Below are positions 5,304 through 13,863 of a stretch of DNA of 35,060 nt, piece after piece; within the stretch, counting starts at the first letter, position 1, and each line of letters starts with the position of its first letter. Source of the stretch: Methylobacter sp. Its GTDB lineage: Bacteria > Pseudomonadota > Gammaproteobacteria > Methylococcales > Methylomonadaceae. The notes under the pieces were generated by a model. It was not told where the DNA came from, searched no databases, and saw only the letters and a program-made list of their open reading frames with translations. Location of the stretch: contig JAUXXQ010000212.1 in the NCBI GenBank assembly GCA_030684815.1, forward strand, positions 1 to 35,060. The letters are read 5' to 3'. The position numbers and the translations under genes were made by a program.

Positions 5304-7187
5304 TTATTGAGCCGCGCCGATTTTTTCCTCGGCGTCCATCCAGGCCGCTTCCGCTTCATCCAGCGCTTTATCGACCTGCACCTTGCGTTCCATCAGTTGT
5401 TTTAAACGCCCTTTTTCCGATTCCGCATAAATATCTGGATCGGCCAATTGCAGCTCCAGTTGCCGCTGTTCATTATGGTATTTTTCGACGGCCAATTCAG
5501 CTTTTTTTAGCGCATCGAATAACGGCTTATGGCGCAGCCTGCGTTCCGCATCCAGTTTGCGCTGATCTTTTTTGGACACCGTTTGCACCGTATCGGCCAC
5601 GGTTTTTTCGTCGCCTTTTTTCTGCTCGGTCAGCCATACGCGGTAATCGTCCAAGTCGCCATCGAAAGGCTGCACCTTGCCGCCTGACACCAATAACAGC
5701 TGATCGGTGACCGAACGCAACAAATGCCGGTCATGCGACACCACCACGATGGCGCCTTCATAATCCTGCAAGGCCACGCTCAAGGCGTGGCGCATTTCCA
5801 GATCCAGATGGTTGGTCGGCTCATCCAGCAGTAATAAATTGGGATTTTGATAAACCAATAGCGCCAACACCAGACGCGCCTTTTCGCCGCCGGAAAAAGG
5901 TTTGACCACTTCCATCACCTTGTCGCCGCAAAAATCAAAACCGCCGAGAAAATTGCGCAAATCCTTCTCGGTCGCCTGTTTGTCCAGTTGCTGCAAATGC
6001 CATAACGGGCTTTCATCGACGCGCAACTGCTCCAACTGATGCTGGGCGAAATAGCCTATTTTTAGCGCTTCGGCTTCATTCCTGGTGCCGGATAATGGCT
6101 GCATATCGCCTGCCAGTACCTTAATCAGACTCGATTTACCCGCACCATTCGGCCCCAGTAAACCGATACGGTCGCCCGGCGAGATCGACAAGCCGGCCTG
6201 TTTGATCACGCAACTTTGCCCGTAGCCAATATCCACCTTATCCAGTGTCAATAAGGGATTGGGCATTTTCCCCGGTTTCGGGAAACTAAAATCGAACGGC
6301 GAATCGACATGCGCCTGCGCAATCAGCTCCATGCGTTCTAGCGCTTTAATCCGGCTTTGCGCCTGTCTTGCTTTAGTCGCCTGCGCCTTGAAGCGGTCGA
6401 CAAAGCTTTGCATGTGGGCGATTTCGCGTTGCTGCTTTAGATAAGATGACTGCTGTTGCGCCAGTTTTTCCGCACGCATCCGTTCAAAAGCCGAATAATT
6501 GCCGGTGTAAATGTCGGCCTTATTCTGCTCAATATTGACGATGTGGGAGGTGATGGTATCGAGAAAATCGCGGTCATGGGAAATCAGCAACAAGGTGCCG
6601 GGATATTTGCACAGCCAGTCCTGCAGCCAGATTACTGCATCCAAATCCAAGTGGTTGGTCGGCTCATCGAGCAACAACACGTCCGATCTGCACATCAACG
6701 CTTGCGCCAGATTAAGCCGCATCCGCCAGCCACCCGAAAATGAATTGACCGGCTTGACTTCTTGGTCGGCAGTAAAGCCCAAGCCGTTCATCAAGCGCGA
6801 GGCTCTGGCCTGTGCGGTGTAACCGCCGATAGTGTCCAAAGCGGCATGGAGTTCAGCCTGTTTTAAGCCGTCATCGGCCTGTTCAGCGGCAAGCAACTGC
6901 GCCTGCAGGCGCCTTAACGGCTGATCGCCGTCAATGACATAATCAATCGCAGAGCGGACAACCGCAGGTGTTTCTTGAGCAACATGGGCGATTTCCAGTG
7001 CCGGCGGCATTGAAAAATCGCCTTCATCCAAATGCAGCTCACCTAATACCAAGGCAAAAAAACTCGATTTACCGGCGCCGTTAGCACCGGTAAAGCCGAC
7101 TTTCTGGCCTTTATGAATAGTGAATGAAGCGTTGGCAAACAGCACCCGCGCGCCACGGCGCAGGGTTATATTTCTAAAATTTAGCAT
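5304..7187 (-). CDS. yheS: ABC-F family ATPase, YheS-like
   Basis: The 627-residue soluble protein has two ABC ATPase domains and no membrane segments, the ABC-F layout. Domain 1 has Walker A GANGAGKSS (34-42), signature SFSGGWRMR (149-157) and LLLDEPTNHLD (171-181). Domain 2 has GPNGAGKSS (345-353), FSGGEKAR (431-438) and LLLLDEPTNH (451-460). A charged linker with many Gln, Lys and Arg lies between them (about 235-295), and a long coiled-coil C terminus follows (540-627). The arrangement matches YheS. ABC-F proteins act on the ribosome to relieve stalling or tune translation, and some give antibiotic protection, though nothing specific indicates resistance here. Confidence 0.93.
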   Translation of the reverse strand: MLNFRNITLRRGARVLFANASFTIHKGQKVGFTGANGAGKSSFFALVLGELHLDEGDFSMPPALEIAHVAQETPAVVRSAIDYVIDGDQPLRRLQAQLLAAEQADDGLKQAELHAALDTIGGYTAQARASRLMNGLGFTADQEVKPVNSFSGGWRMRLNLAQALMCRSDVLLLDEPTNHLDLDAVIWLQDWLCKYPGTLLLISHDRDFLDTITSHIVNIEQNKADIYTGNYSAFERMRAEKLAQQQSSYLKQQREIAHMQSFVDRFKAQATKARQAQSRIKALERMELIAQAHVDSPFDFSFPKPGKMPNPLLTLDKVDIGYGQSCVIKQAGLSISPGDRIGLLGPNGAGKSSLIKVLAGDMQPLSGTRNEAEALKIGYFAQHQLEQLRVDESPLWHLQQLDKQATEKDLRNFLGGFDFCGDKVMEVVKPFSGGEKARLVLALLVYQNPNLLLLDEPTNHLDLEMRHALSVALQDYEGAIVVVSHDRHLLRSVTDQLLLVSGGKVQPFDGDLDDYRVWLTEQKKGDEKTVADTVQTVSKKDQRKLDAERRLRHKPLFDALKKAELAVEKYHNEQRQLELQLADPDIYAESEKGRLKQLMERKVQVDKALDEAEAAWMDAEEKIGAAQ

Positions 7188-7227
7188 TTAAGGTAAAAGG
7201 TGAAGGCTTGTAGGGGTAGATTAGTAG

Positions 7228-7300
7228 GTTGGGTTAGGCGGTAGCCGTAACCCAACACATTCGCGCAAAAATGTCGGGTTACGCTACCGCTAACCCGACC
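7228..7300. repeat. Large imperfect inverted repeat (about 30-bp arms)
   Basis: GGTTGGGTTAGGCGGTAGCC at the left and TACCGCTAACCCGACC at the right belong to two arms that pair over about 30 bp with a few bulges and G-U pairs, around a loop near 7261-7270. It lies between the DUF1902 gene stop and the ABC-F gene start, both on the minus strand. It could end or slow the upstream transcript, but it resembles a dispersed intergenic palindrome and no strong T tract follows. Confidence 0.8.
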
Positions 7301-7302
7301 GG

Positions 7303-7488
7303 CTAAGGGTTTGAGTAATCCAGCGTCAGTAATTCAGGTACTAAATCCCGCACTTCTTTTTTCAGTTCGTCTAACGTTTTCGCTTCGACAACCCGTCCTT
7401 TTAAATCAGGACTGGTTGCGACATAAACATTCACTTCGTTATCGTGAATAACTTCAACTTTAATTAACAGCGGCATGCCCATTTCCAC
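7303..7488 (-). CDS. DUF1902 family protein, HicB-like antitoxin fold
   Basis: The 61-residue protein has the DUF1902 pattern: an opening strand (LIKVEVIHDNEVNVYVATSPDL), LKGRVVEAKTLDELKKEV in the middle, and the ending LVPELLTLD. This family is a short version of the HicB N-terminal fold and often acts as an antitoxin-like module. No HicA-like or other toxin gene lies next to it; the neighbour 11 bases upstream is a YcxB-like membrane protein. Starts at 7488 or at the internal ATG codons just after it are all possible. It lacks a DNA-binding domain. Confidence 0.75.
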   Translation of the reverse strand: MEMGMPLLIKVEVIHDNEVNVYVATSPDLKGRVVEAKTLDELKKEVRDLVPELLTLDYSNP

Positions 7489-7499
7489 AAAAAATCCGA

Positions 7500-8030
7500 T
7501 TAAGCAAAGCGCTCAATCATCTTTTCCGCTTGCTCGGCAAACTGCTCTAAATTACCTCTTTTGACGGTTTCCACCGGAATAACCAGCGCGGTGCTTAGGT
7601 TAATATAAATATAAACATAACGTTTGCCGTATTCCACCCGGACTAACTCGCTCCAGGCCATTTTATTCTTGCCGCTGGGTGATTTTTCCAGCAGATAATT
7701 GGCATTTTCAGGGTCAATGGTCAGGGTATAAGTGCCGAACATATTGAGCTTTTCTTTAGCGGTATAGTTTTTAAGAATCTGCCTGCGCAAATCCAGCATC
7801 ATAATCTTGGGCGACAGCAGCGCCCAGAGTATTGCAATAACCACGATATAACCCGACGAAGTCATATCCTGATAATAAAAGTAATAAAACGAGCCGATAA
7901 GTCCCATAATCCCAGGCACTATCCAGCGGTTTTTCCTGATATTACTTTGTATTTCTTCATTCCTCATGAATTGCATTTCATTAAAATGAATTAAATCTTC
8001 TTCGCGGAATTCGTATTCAATTTCAAACAT
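7500..8030 (-). CDS. YcxB-like membrane protein
   Basis: The 176-residue protein has a charged N-terminal part, two close membrane helices (about residues 36-52 and 60-77) and a soluble C-terminal domain. The latter carries GTYTLTIDPEN, then MAWSELVRVEYGKRYVYIYI and LVIPVETVKRG. That order (two helices, then a beta-rich YcxB / PF14317-like domain) is characteristic. The function of the family is not established. The downstream DUF1902 gene follows after 11 bases, so the two are probably cotranscribed. The upstream gap is filled with repeats. Confidence 0.75.
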   Translation of the reverse strand: MFEIEYEFREEDLIHFNEMQFMRNEEIQSNIRKNRWIVPGIMGLIGSFYYFYYQDMTSSGYIVVIAILWALLSPKIMMLDLRRQILKNYTAKEKLNMFGTYTLTIDPENANYLLEKSPSGKNKMAWSELVRVEYGKRYVYIYINLSTALVIPVETVKRGNLEQFAEQAEKMIERFA

Positions 8031-8346
8031 GGTTTTGATCTTTTTAAAAGGTTATAAATATGGAAAACAGACTGGACGGATGTAAGCGGATTAAAATATT
8101 TATCCGTAACTATTCAGCCCTGCTAAAAATAATTAAATGGAACACAGATGACACAGATAAGGCAGATTTACACAGATTTTTAATCAGTAATTATCCGTTT
8201 GATCAGTGCCATCCGTCGACTGCAGGGATGCAGGAGGTAGAGCAATGCAGGAGCAATTGCCGAGTTCTATTTTTTTACTGAGTAGTTACATTTATCCGTA
8301 TTTATCAGTTAAATCCGTGCCATTCGCGTTCCATTATAATGTGGTT
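8031..8346. repeat. Intergenic block of nested inverted repeats, MITE-like
   Basis: No credible gene is present. GTAACTATTCAG (8106-8117) and CTGAGTAGTTAC (8278-8289) form an imperfect inverted pair. Outside and inside this, AAATGGAACACAGATGACAC (about 8134-8153) mirrors ATCCGTGCCATTCGCGTTCC (about 8313-8332). Several ATCCGT and ACACAGAT motifs lie between. The right end also resembles 3264-3298 upstream of the cold-shock gene. The arrangement suggests a small non-autonomous element or a composite of dispersed repeats; no target-site duplication was identified. Confidence 0.6.
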
Positions 8347-9654
8347 CTAATGCATTTTTATCGTGGCATGGGCGCTGCGCCGGAATAGATTGGACAGGGT
8401 CAACATGGCCGTTCTGAAATAGCCGTGTATCGCCACTTGGTGCATTTTGTATAGCGACAAATAAACCATCCTGGCGATAAAGCCGCCGACACTGACCGAA
8501 CCCATCAAGTTGCCCATTAGATTGCCGACCGTGGTGTATTTGCCCAGCGCCACCAAGGATCCGTAATCGAGATAAACATAATTGACCAGTTTGCCGCCTT
8601 GCAAGCGGTTGATGATCGATTTGCCCAGCGTCGATGCCTGCTGATGCGCCGCCTGCGCCCTCGGCGGCACGTTGCCGTCATGTCCCGGCCACGGACAGGC
8701 GGCGCAATCGCCAATGGCAAAGATGTTGTCATCGCTGGTTTTCAAGGTTGCATCGACCACCAGCTGGTTGATCCGGTTGACTTCCAAACCGTCCAGATTT
8801 TGCATCCAGTCCGGCGCTTTAATACCGGCCGACCAGACCTTGAGATCCGCCGGAATCATCTCGTCATCATGGGTAAGGACGCCTTCTTTGCTGACTTCGA
8901 TAACCCGCCGTCCCAGTTTAAGGTCGACGCCTAATTTAACCAATTGTTGTTGCGTGGCTTGGGCTAATTTGCCGGGCAAGGCAGGCAGCAGCTGCGTTGC
9001 GGCTTCAATGATAGTCAGTTTCACGTCGCTGGATTCATCCAGGCCGTAAACCGCCAGCAGATTGGTCACCTCATGTAATTGCGCCGACAGCTCGACGCCG
9101 GTAGCGCCCGCGCCGATAATCACGATAGACAGGGACTTGTCGGCGCTTTGACTGGCATGGCTTTTAATATAAGACTCAACCAATTGCCGTTGAAACTTAA
9201 ACGCCTGCGCGGTGGTATCCAGAAACAGGCAATGTTCCGCCACGCCCTTGATATTAAAAGTATTGCTGATGCTGCCGACCGCCATCACCAAGGTATCGTA
9301 ACTAAAAGTGCGCCGGGGAATCAATTCCTCGCCGCTGTCGCTCAGTGTCGGGCTGACATAAATTTCTTTTTTCTGCCGGTCTAAACCTTCCATCCTGCCT
9401 AGCCTGAAGCGAAAATGATTCCGGTACGCCTGCGCCAAATATTCAATCTGTTCCGACTCATCCAGTGTTCCCGCCGCAACTTCATGCAACAACGGCTTCC
9501 AAATATGGATAGGCGATGCGTCCAGCAAGGTCACTTCGGCCGCGCCCTTTTTGCCTAATTTTTTGCCCAAGCTGGTTGCCAATTCAAGACCCGCCGCCCC
9601 GCCGCCAACAATCACTATCTTGTGTTTTTCATTATTGTTATCAGTCATTGTCAT
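8347..9654 (-). CDS. ndh: Type II NADH dehydrogenase (NDH-2)
   Basis: The 435-residue flavoprotein transfers electrons from NADH to quinone without pumping protons. The FAD-binding motif VGGGAAGLE is at residues 16-24 and the NADH-binding motif IGAGATGVE at 180-188. AIGDCA (313-318) and AQAAHQQ (333-339) match the family's flavin and quinone-site signatures. The C terminus, rich in hydrophobic and basic residues, would attach it to the inner membrane. GAGGGG upstream is better spaced from the ATG at 9648 than the one at 9654, so the protein may begin two residues later. It is a single gene, divergent from manC. Confidence 0.93.
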   Translation of the reverse strand: MTMTDNNNEKHKIVIVGGGAAGLELATSLGKKLGKKGAAEVTLLDASPIHIWKPLLHEVAAGTLDESEQIEYLAQAYRNHFRFRLGRMEGLDRQKKEIYVSPTLSDSGEELIPRRTFSYDTLVMAVGSISNTFNIKGVAEHCLFLDTTAQAFKFQRQLVESYIKSHASQSADKSLSIVIIGAGATGVELSAQLHEVTNLLAVYGLDESSDVKLTIIEAATQLLPALPGKLAQATQQQLVKLGVDLKLGRRVIEVSKEGVLTHDDEMIPADLKVWSAGIKAPDWMQNLDGLEVNRINQLVVDATLKTSDDNIFAIGDCAACPWPGHDGNVPPRAQAAHQQASTLGKSIINRLQGGKLVNYVYLDYGSLVALGKYTTVGNLMGNLMGSVSVGGFIARMVYLSLYKMHQVAIHGYFRTAMLTLSNLFRRSAHATIKMH

Positions 9655-9867
9655 CCCCTCAAAAAAACATTATTTTTCCGTACCGGCAGCATTATATCGA
9701 ATAGCCTATTTCAATACAGGACTCCTTTAAAATCATTCGGGTATTGGCATAGGCAGGCTCTGGCTAAATACACGTGCTTATGAAACAATTAATCCTTTAA
9801 GCCGCGCCGCTTATGCCCGCCATCAGCGAATTGATTGGGGCTTAATGGTGACAAAATTAAGGATTTT

Positions 9868-11268
9868 ATGACTAACAATTACGCCATTATCTTGGCCGGT
9901 GGCAGCGGCAGCCGTTTATGGCCGCTGTCGCGCACTTTGCGCCCCAAGCAATTGCTCGCGCTCGATGGCGAGCAAACGCTGTTGCAGCAAACCGCCTGCC
10001 GTTTGCTCAAGCATGTTGATGCCAGCTGTCTGCTCACCGTCACCCATCAGGATCACAAGTTTGAAGTCAAAGGCCAATTGGCCGAAGTCGATGCTAGGCT
10101 TCCGGCAACAGTATTGGCCGAACCTTGCGCGCGCAACACCTTACCCGCGATTGCCTGGGCGGTTTGGGAGATTTTTAAACAAGATCCCGAGGCCATGATC
10201 GGCGTTTTTCCATCCGATCATGCCATTAGCGACGAACACAGTTTCCTTGCCGCCTGGCAAGCGGCTGAATTGGCGGCAGCACAAGGTTATCTGGTGTTGC
10301 TGGGCATCACGCCGACAGAACCTGCGACCGGTTACGGCTACATCCAGCCGGGGAATGCGCTGGACATCACCTCCGCTAAGCCGGTTTTGCAAGTGTCCCG
10401 CTTTGTTGAAAAACCCGATTTGGCCAAGGCGCAACAATTCGTCGACGGCGGCTATTTATGGAACAGCGGCATGTTCGTGTTCCGCGCCAGCGTTTTCATG
10501 CAGCTGCTGGCTCGTCATCAGCCGGACATTCATCAGGCGATGACATCGGCGCAAAGCGACGGCGTGGCGGCTTTTTATGCGCAACTGCCGAACCTGTCCA
10601 TTGATTACGGGCTGGCGGAGAAAGCCGAACAAGTGGCGGTCGTGCCTGTTGCCATGGGCTGGAGCGATTTGGGCAGTTGGGATTCGATTTATCAACATCG
10701 CGACAAGGATGAGGCAGGCAATGTCAGTCAAGGCGATGTATTGATGCAGGATACTCAGGACAGCCTGCTGTGGAATTCCCATGGCCTGCTGGCTACTTTG
10801 GGTGTGCGCAATATTGCGGTGATACAGACTGCTGACGCCACTCTGGTTTGCGACCGCAGCCGTACCGAAGACATTAAACAGCTGGTGGCTTTGGTGCAAA
10901 ACAGCCACCCGCAGCTAACCGAAACGCATACCACAGTGCATCGTCCGTGGGGGATTTACCGGGTTTTGGAAGAGGGGCCGAATTTCAAAATCAAATGCAT
11001 TGTGGTCAATCCCGGCGCCAAATTGTCGATGCAAATGCACAAACACCGTTCCGAACATTGGGTGGTGGTATCCGGCACTGCCAAAATCACCAATGGCACC
11101 CAGGATATTGAGCTAGAGGCCAACCAATCGACTTACATTCCCAAAACCCATCGCCATCGTCTGGAAAACCCCGGCCAGTTGCCGTTGCAGATCATTGAAG
11201 TGCAATGCGGCGACTATGTTGGGGAAGACGATATTGTGCGTTTCGATGACAGCTACGACCGGACTTAA
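9868..11268 (+). CDS. manC: Mannose-1-phosphate guanylyltransferase / mannose-6-phosphate isomerase
   Basis: Starting at ATG 9868, with TAAGGA upstream, the protein has 466 residues, normal for the two-domain ManC/AlgA type. The nucleotidyltransferase domain opens with [19 protein letters not shown] (residues 6-24) and has FVEKP further on. The C-terminal cupin domain with [18 protein letters not shown] is the type II phosphomannose isomerase. It converts fructose-6-phosphate to mannose-6-phosphate and mannose-1-phosphate to GDP-mannose. The upstream in-frame TTG at 9835 is poorly supported. The gmd gene starts four bases after the stop, so the two supply GDP-deoxyhexose for surface polysaccharide. 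Confidence 0.95.
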   Translation: MTNNYAIILAGGSGSRLWPLSRTLRPKQLLALDGEQTLLQQTACRLLKHVDASCLLTVTHQDHKFEVKGQLAEVDARLPATVLAEPCARNTLPAIAWAVWEIFKQDPEAMIGVFPSDHAISDEHSFLAAWQAAELAAAQGYLVLLGITPTEPATGYGYIQPGNALDITSAKPVLQVSRFVEKPDLAKAQQFVDGGYLWNSGMFVFRASVFMQLLARHQPDIHQAMTSAQSDGVAAFYAQLPNLSIDYGLAEKAEQVAVVPVAMGWSDLGSWDSIYQHRDKDEAGNVSQGDVLMQDTQDSLLWNSHGLLATLGVRNIAVIQTADATLVCDRSRTEDIKQLVALVQNSHPQLTETHTTVHRPWGIYRVLEEGPNFKIKCIVVNPGAKLSMQMHKHRSEHWVVVSGTAKITNGTQDIELEANQSTYIPKTHRHRLENPGQLPLQIIEVQCGDYVGEDDIVRFDDSYDRT

Positions 11269-11272
11269 ACTT

Positions 11273-12358
11273 ATGAATAAAATCGCATTAATCACCGGCA
11301 TTACCGGACAAGACGGCGCCTATTTGGCCGAATTTCTGCTGCAAAAAGGCTACATTGTGCATGGCGTTAAACGGCGCTCCTCGTTGTTTAATACCGACCG
11401 TATCGATCATCTTTATCAGGAACCGCACAGCAAAAATGCGCGTTTCTTTTTGCATTTTGGCGACTTGACCGATGCGACTAATTTAATCCGCATCATTCAG
11501 CAAGTTCAGCCGGACGAGATTTATAACCTTGCCGCAATGAGCCATGTCGCGGTGAGTTTCGACACCCCTGAATACACCGCCAATGCCGATGGCATCGGCA
11601 CCTTGCGGCTGCTTGAAGCTATCCGTATCCTCGGCATGGAAAAAAAGACCCGTTTTTATCAGGCCTCCACTTCCGAACTTTACGGCCTGGTGCAAGAAAC
11701 GCCGCAGAAAGAAACCACGCCGTTTTATCCGCGCTCGCCTTATGCCGTTGCCAAGCTGTACGCCTACTGGATCACGGTCAATTACCGCGAAGCTTACGGC
11801 ATGTATGCGTGTAACGGCATTCTGTTTAATCACGAAAGCCCGATACGCGGCGAGACCTTTGTCACCCGCAAGATTACCCGGGCGTTGGCGCGCATTAAAC
11901 TCGGCCTGCAAGACTGCCTGTATCTTGGCAACCTAGACGCCCTGCGCGATTGGGGGCACGCTAAAGATTACGTGGAAATGCAATGGTTGATGCTGCAACA
12001 GGACGAGCCGGACGATTTTGTCATTGCCACCGGCGTGCAATACAGCGTGCGCCAGTTTGTCGAAATTGCCGCGCAAGAGCTGGGCATCAGCATCGCTTGG
12101 CAAGGCAGCGGGGTGGAGGAAAAAGGCTATGATGCCCAAGGCCGGTGCATCGTGCAGGTTGATGCGCGCTACTTTCGCCCGACCGAAGTCGAAACTTTAT
12201 TGGGCGATCCAAGCAAAGCCAAGCAAAAACTTGGCTGGACACCGAAGATCACTTTTCATGAACTGGTCGCCGAAATGGTACGCGAAGACCTGAAATCCGC
12301 CGAACGCGACGAATTGGTCAAAAAACATGGCTATTCGGTGTTGAATTGCCATGAGTAA
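11273..12358 (+). CDS. gmd: GDP-mannose 4,6-dehydratase
   Basis: From ATG 11273 the protein has 361 residues. The in-frame upstream extension overlaps manC and is unlikely. It belongs to the extended short-chain dehydrogenases: [11 protein letters not shown] (8-18) is the NADP-binding motif. The Ser/Thr-Tyr-Lys catalytic set is seen in ASTSELYG and [12 protein letters not shown] (Tyr-x3-Lys). [16 protein letters not shown] and the C-terminal [15 protein letters not shown] are hallmark Gmd segments. It produces GDP-4-keto-6-deoxymannose, the precursor of GDP-fucose, GDP-rhamnose and perosamine. No reductase or transaminase for the next step follows in this window. Confidence 0.96.
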   Translation: MNKIALITGITGQDGAYLAEFLLQKGYIVHGVKRRSSLFNTDRIDHLYQEPHSKNARFFLHFGDLTDATNLIRIIQQVQPDEIYNLAAMSHVAVSFDTPEYTANADGIGTLRLLEAIRILGMEKKTRFYQASTSELYGLVQETPQKETTPFYPRSPYAVAKLYAYWITVNYREAYGMYACNGILFNHESPIRGETFVTRKITRALARIKLGLQDCLYLGNLDALRDWGHAKDYVEMQWLMLQQDEPDDFVIATGVQYSVRQFVEIAAQELGISIAWQGSGVEEKGYDAQGRCIVQVDARYFRPTEVETLLGDPSKAKQKLGWTPKITFHELVAEMVREDLKSAERDELVKKHGYSVLNCHE

Positions 12359-12415
12359 GGTGATTTTCGAGAAAGAATGTCTCATCCATGAGGATATTGG
12401 GCTGTAGAAAAACAA

Positions 12416-12473
12416 AGTCCACGCTTATCACGAAAGCCACGAAAATTTCGTGTTTTTTCGTGGCTTTCGTGGA
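12416..12473. repeat. Inverted repeat of the GTCCACG/CACGAAA family, possible bidirectional terminator
   Basis: GTCCACG...AAAGCCACGAAAA on the left pairs with TTTTCGTGGCTTTCGTGGAC on the right; the left arm carries an extra 9 nt that would bulge. It lies between the convergent gmd and pilR genes. On the minus strand it is followed by TTTGTTTTT, so it may terminate pilR. Related palindromes occur at 26231-26279 and 26941-26967. Confidence 0.75.
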
Positions 12474-12519
12474 CAATTATTCAGGTCTGTCCTTTTCAGG
12501 AAATAGGCTAAAGCAATCT

Positions 12520-13863
12520 TTAACTTTCCATGCCCAGTTTTTGCAGGCGGTAGCATAAAGCCCTTAACGATAAGCCGAGTGCTTGGGCCGCGGCGGTTTT
12601 GTCGCCGTAATTGGCTTCCAGCGCCACTCTGATGGCTAAGCGTTCAATCTTATCCAAATGATCTTCCAGCGACGCCGATTCCGGTTCAGCACCCGCCGAT
12701 TTTGCGTCATCGTCACTCAAACCCGGCAAATTCAAATCATTGCGCTCGATGCGGATGCCTTCGTACAGCGCCAGCGCCCGCTCCAAAATATTTTCAAGCT
12801 CACGCACATTGCCGGGAAAATGATAGCGCTGTAAGGCCGCCAATGCCGCCGGCGTAACTGCCGGCAAATCCTGTTTGTTGGCGCCGGTCAGTTTGAGCAA
12901 AATGTGCTCGACCAGGGCGGGAATATCCTCGGGACGTTCGCGCAAAGCGGGTACATGCAGCTCGATGACATTAATCCGGTAATACAAATCCTGCCGAAAA
13001 CTGCCGTCTTGAACCATGTCGCCAAGATTGCGGTGGGTGGCGCTGAGCAAACGGACATCGACAGCAATTTCCTGCTGACCGCCGACCGGCCGTATTTTTT
13101 TTTCCTGGATGGCGCGCAATAATTTGACTTGCAGCGGCAGCGGTAAATCGGCCACTTCATCAAGAAACAAGGTGCCGCCTTCCGCGCTCTGAAAAAAGCC
13201 CATTTTGTCGCAGATGGCACCGGTAAAACTGCCTTTTTTGTGGCCGAAAAACTCGCTTTCCATCAGCTCATACGGAATTGCGCCGCAGTTGATCGCGACA
13301 AAAGCACGGTCATTACGGGCGCTGCGCTGATGAATCAAACGGGCCACCAGTTCTTTGCCGGAGCCGGATTCGCCGCTGATATAAACCGGCGCCTGGCTGC
13401 GTGCGAGCTTGTCTATTTTTGCCCGAATATCCTGCATCGCAGGCGAGTCGCCCAGCAGCGCATAACGGCTGCGCTGGTCTTTTTGGGGCGAGGCATCGGA
13501 CAGTTTTAGCGCATTATTAATCAGCAATTTAAGCGAGGCTAAATCGACCGGCTTGGAGACAAAATCGAAAGCGCCTTTTTTCATCGCGAGAATAGCCGAT
13601 TCCATGTTGCCATGCGCTGTGATCACGGCAACCGGTATCGGTGCGGGCAATGCCTGGATGAAGTCGACCAATTCCAAACCGTTGCCGTCGGGCAGTTTCA
13701 TGTCGGTCAGGCAAAGGTCGAAGGGTTTTTGTTGTAATAAGGCTTTAGCGCGACCCACATCTTCGGCGCCGCAGGTCTCGATAGCCATGCGGTTAAGGGT
13801 GATTTCCAGCAATTCCCGAATATCGGGTTCGTCGTCTACAATCAGGGCCAGTGGTTTTTTCAT
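12520..13863 (-). CDS. pilR: Sigma-54-dependent response regulator PilR
   Basis: The 447-residue protein has a receiver domain (1-120) with the phosphoacceptor Asp54 in CLTDMKLPDG and Lys104 in VSKPVD. An AAA+ domain follows with Walker A GESGSGKE (164-171), the sigma-54 contact loop GSFTGA (211-216, variant of GAFTGA) and Walker B TLFLDE (231-236). A Fis-type helix-turn-helix lies near 418-443 (KTAAAQALGLSLRALCYRL). It activates sigma-54 promoters, classically pilA and other type IV pilus genes. It overlaps the kinase gene by four bases, so kinase and regulator are coupled. The assignment to PilR rests on the partner kinase and overall layout. Confidence 0.9.
   Translation of the reverse strand: MKKPLALIVDDEPDIRELLEITLNRMAIETCGAEDVGRAKALLQQKPFDLCLTDMKLPDGNGLELVDFIQALPAPIPVAVITAHGNMESAILAMKKGAFDFVSKPVDLASLKLLINNALKLSDASPQKDQRSRYALLGDSPAMQDIRAKIDKLARSQAPVYISGESGSGKELVARLIHQRSARNDRAFVAINCGAIPYELMESEFFGHKKGSFTGAICDKMGFFQSAEGGTLFLDEVADLPLPLQVKLLRAIQEKKIRPVGGQQEIAVDVRLLSATHRNLGDMVQDGSFRQDLYYRINVIELHVPALRERPEDIPALVEHILLKLTGANKQDLPAVTPAALAALQRYHFPGNVRELENILERALALYEGIRIERNDLNLPGLSDDDAKSAGAEPESASLEDHLDKIERLAIRVALEANYGDKTAAAQALGLSLRALCYRLQKLGMES

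Noticed and set aside
8060-8388. Open frames of 73 and 60 codons on the plus strand
   Set aside because: They run through the inverted repeat block, have no recognisable protein features, and one overlaps the ndh 3' end.
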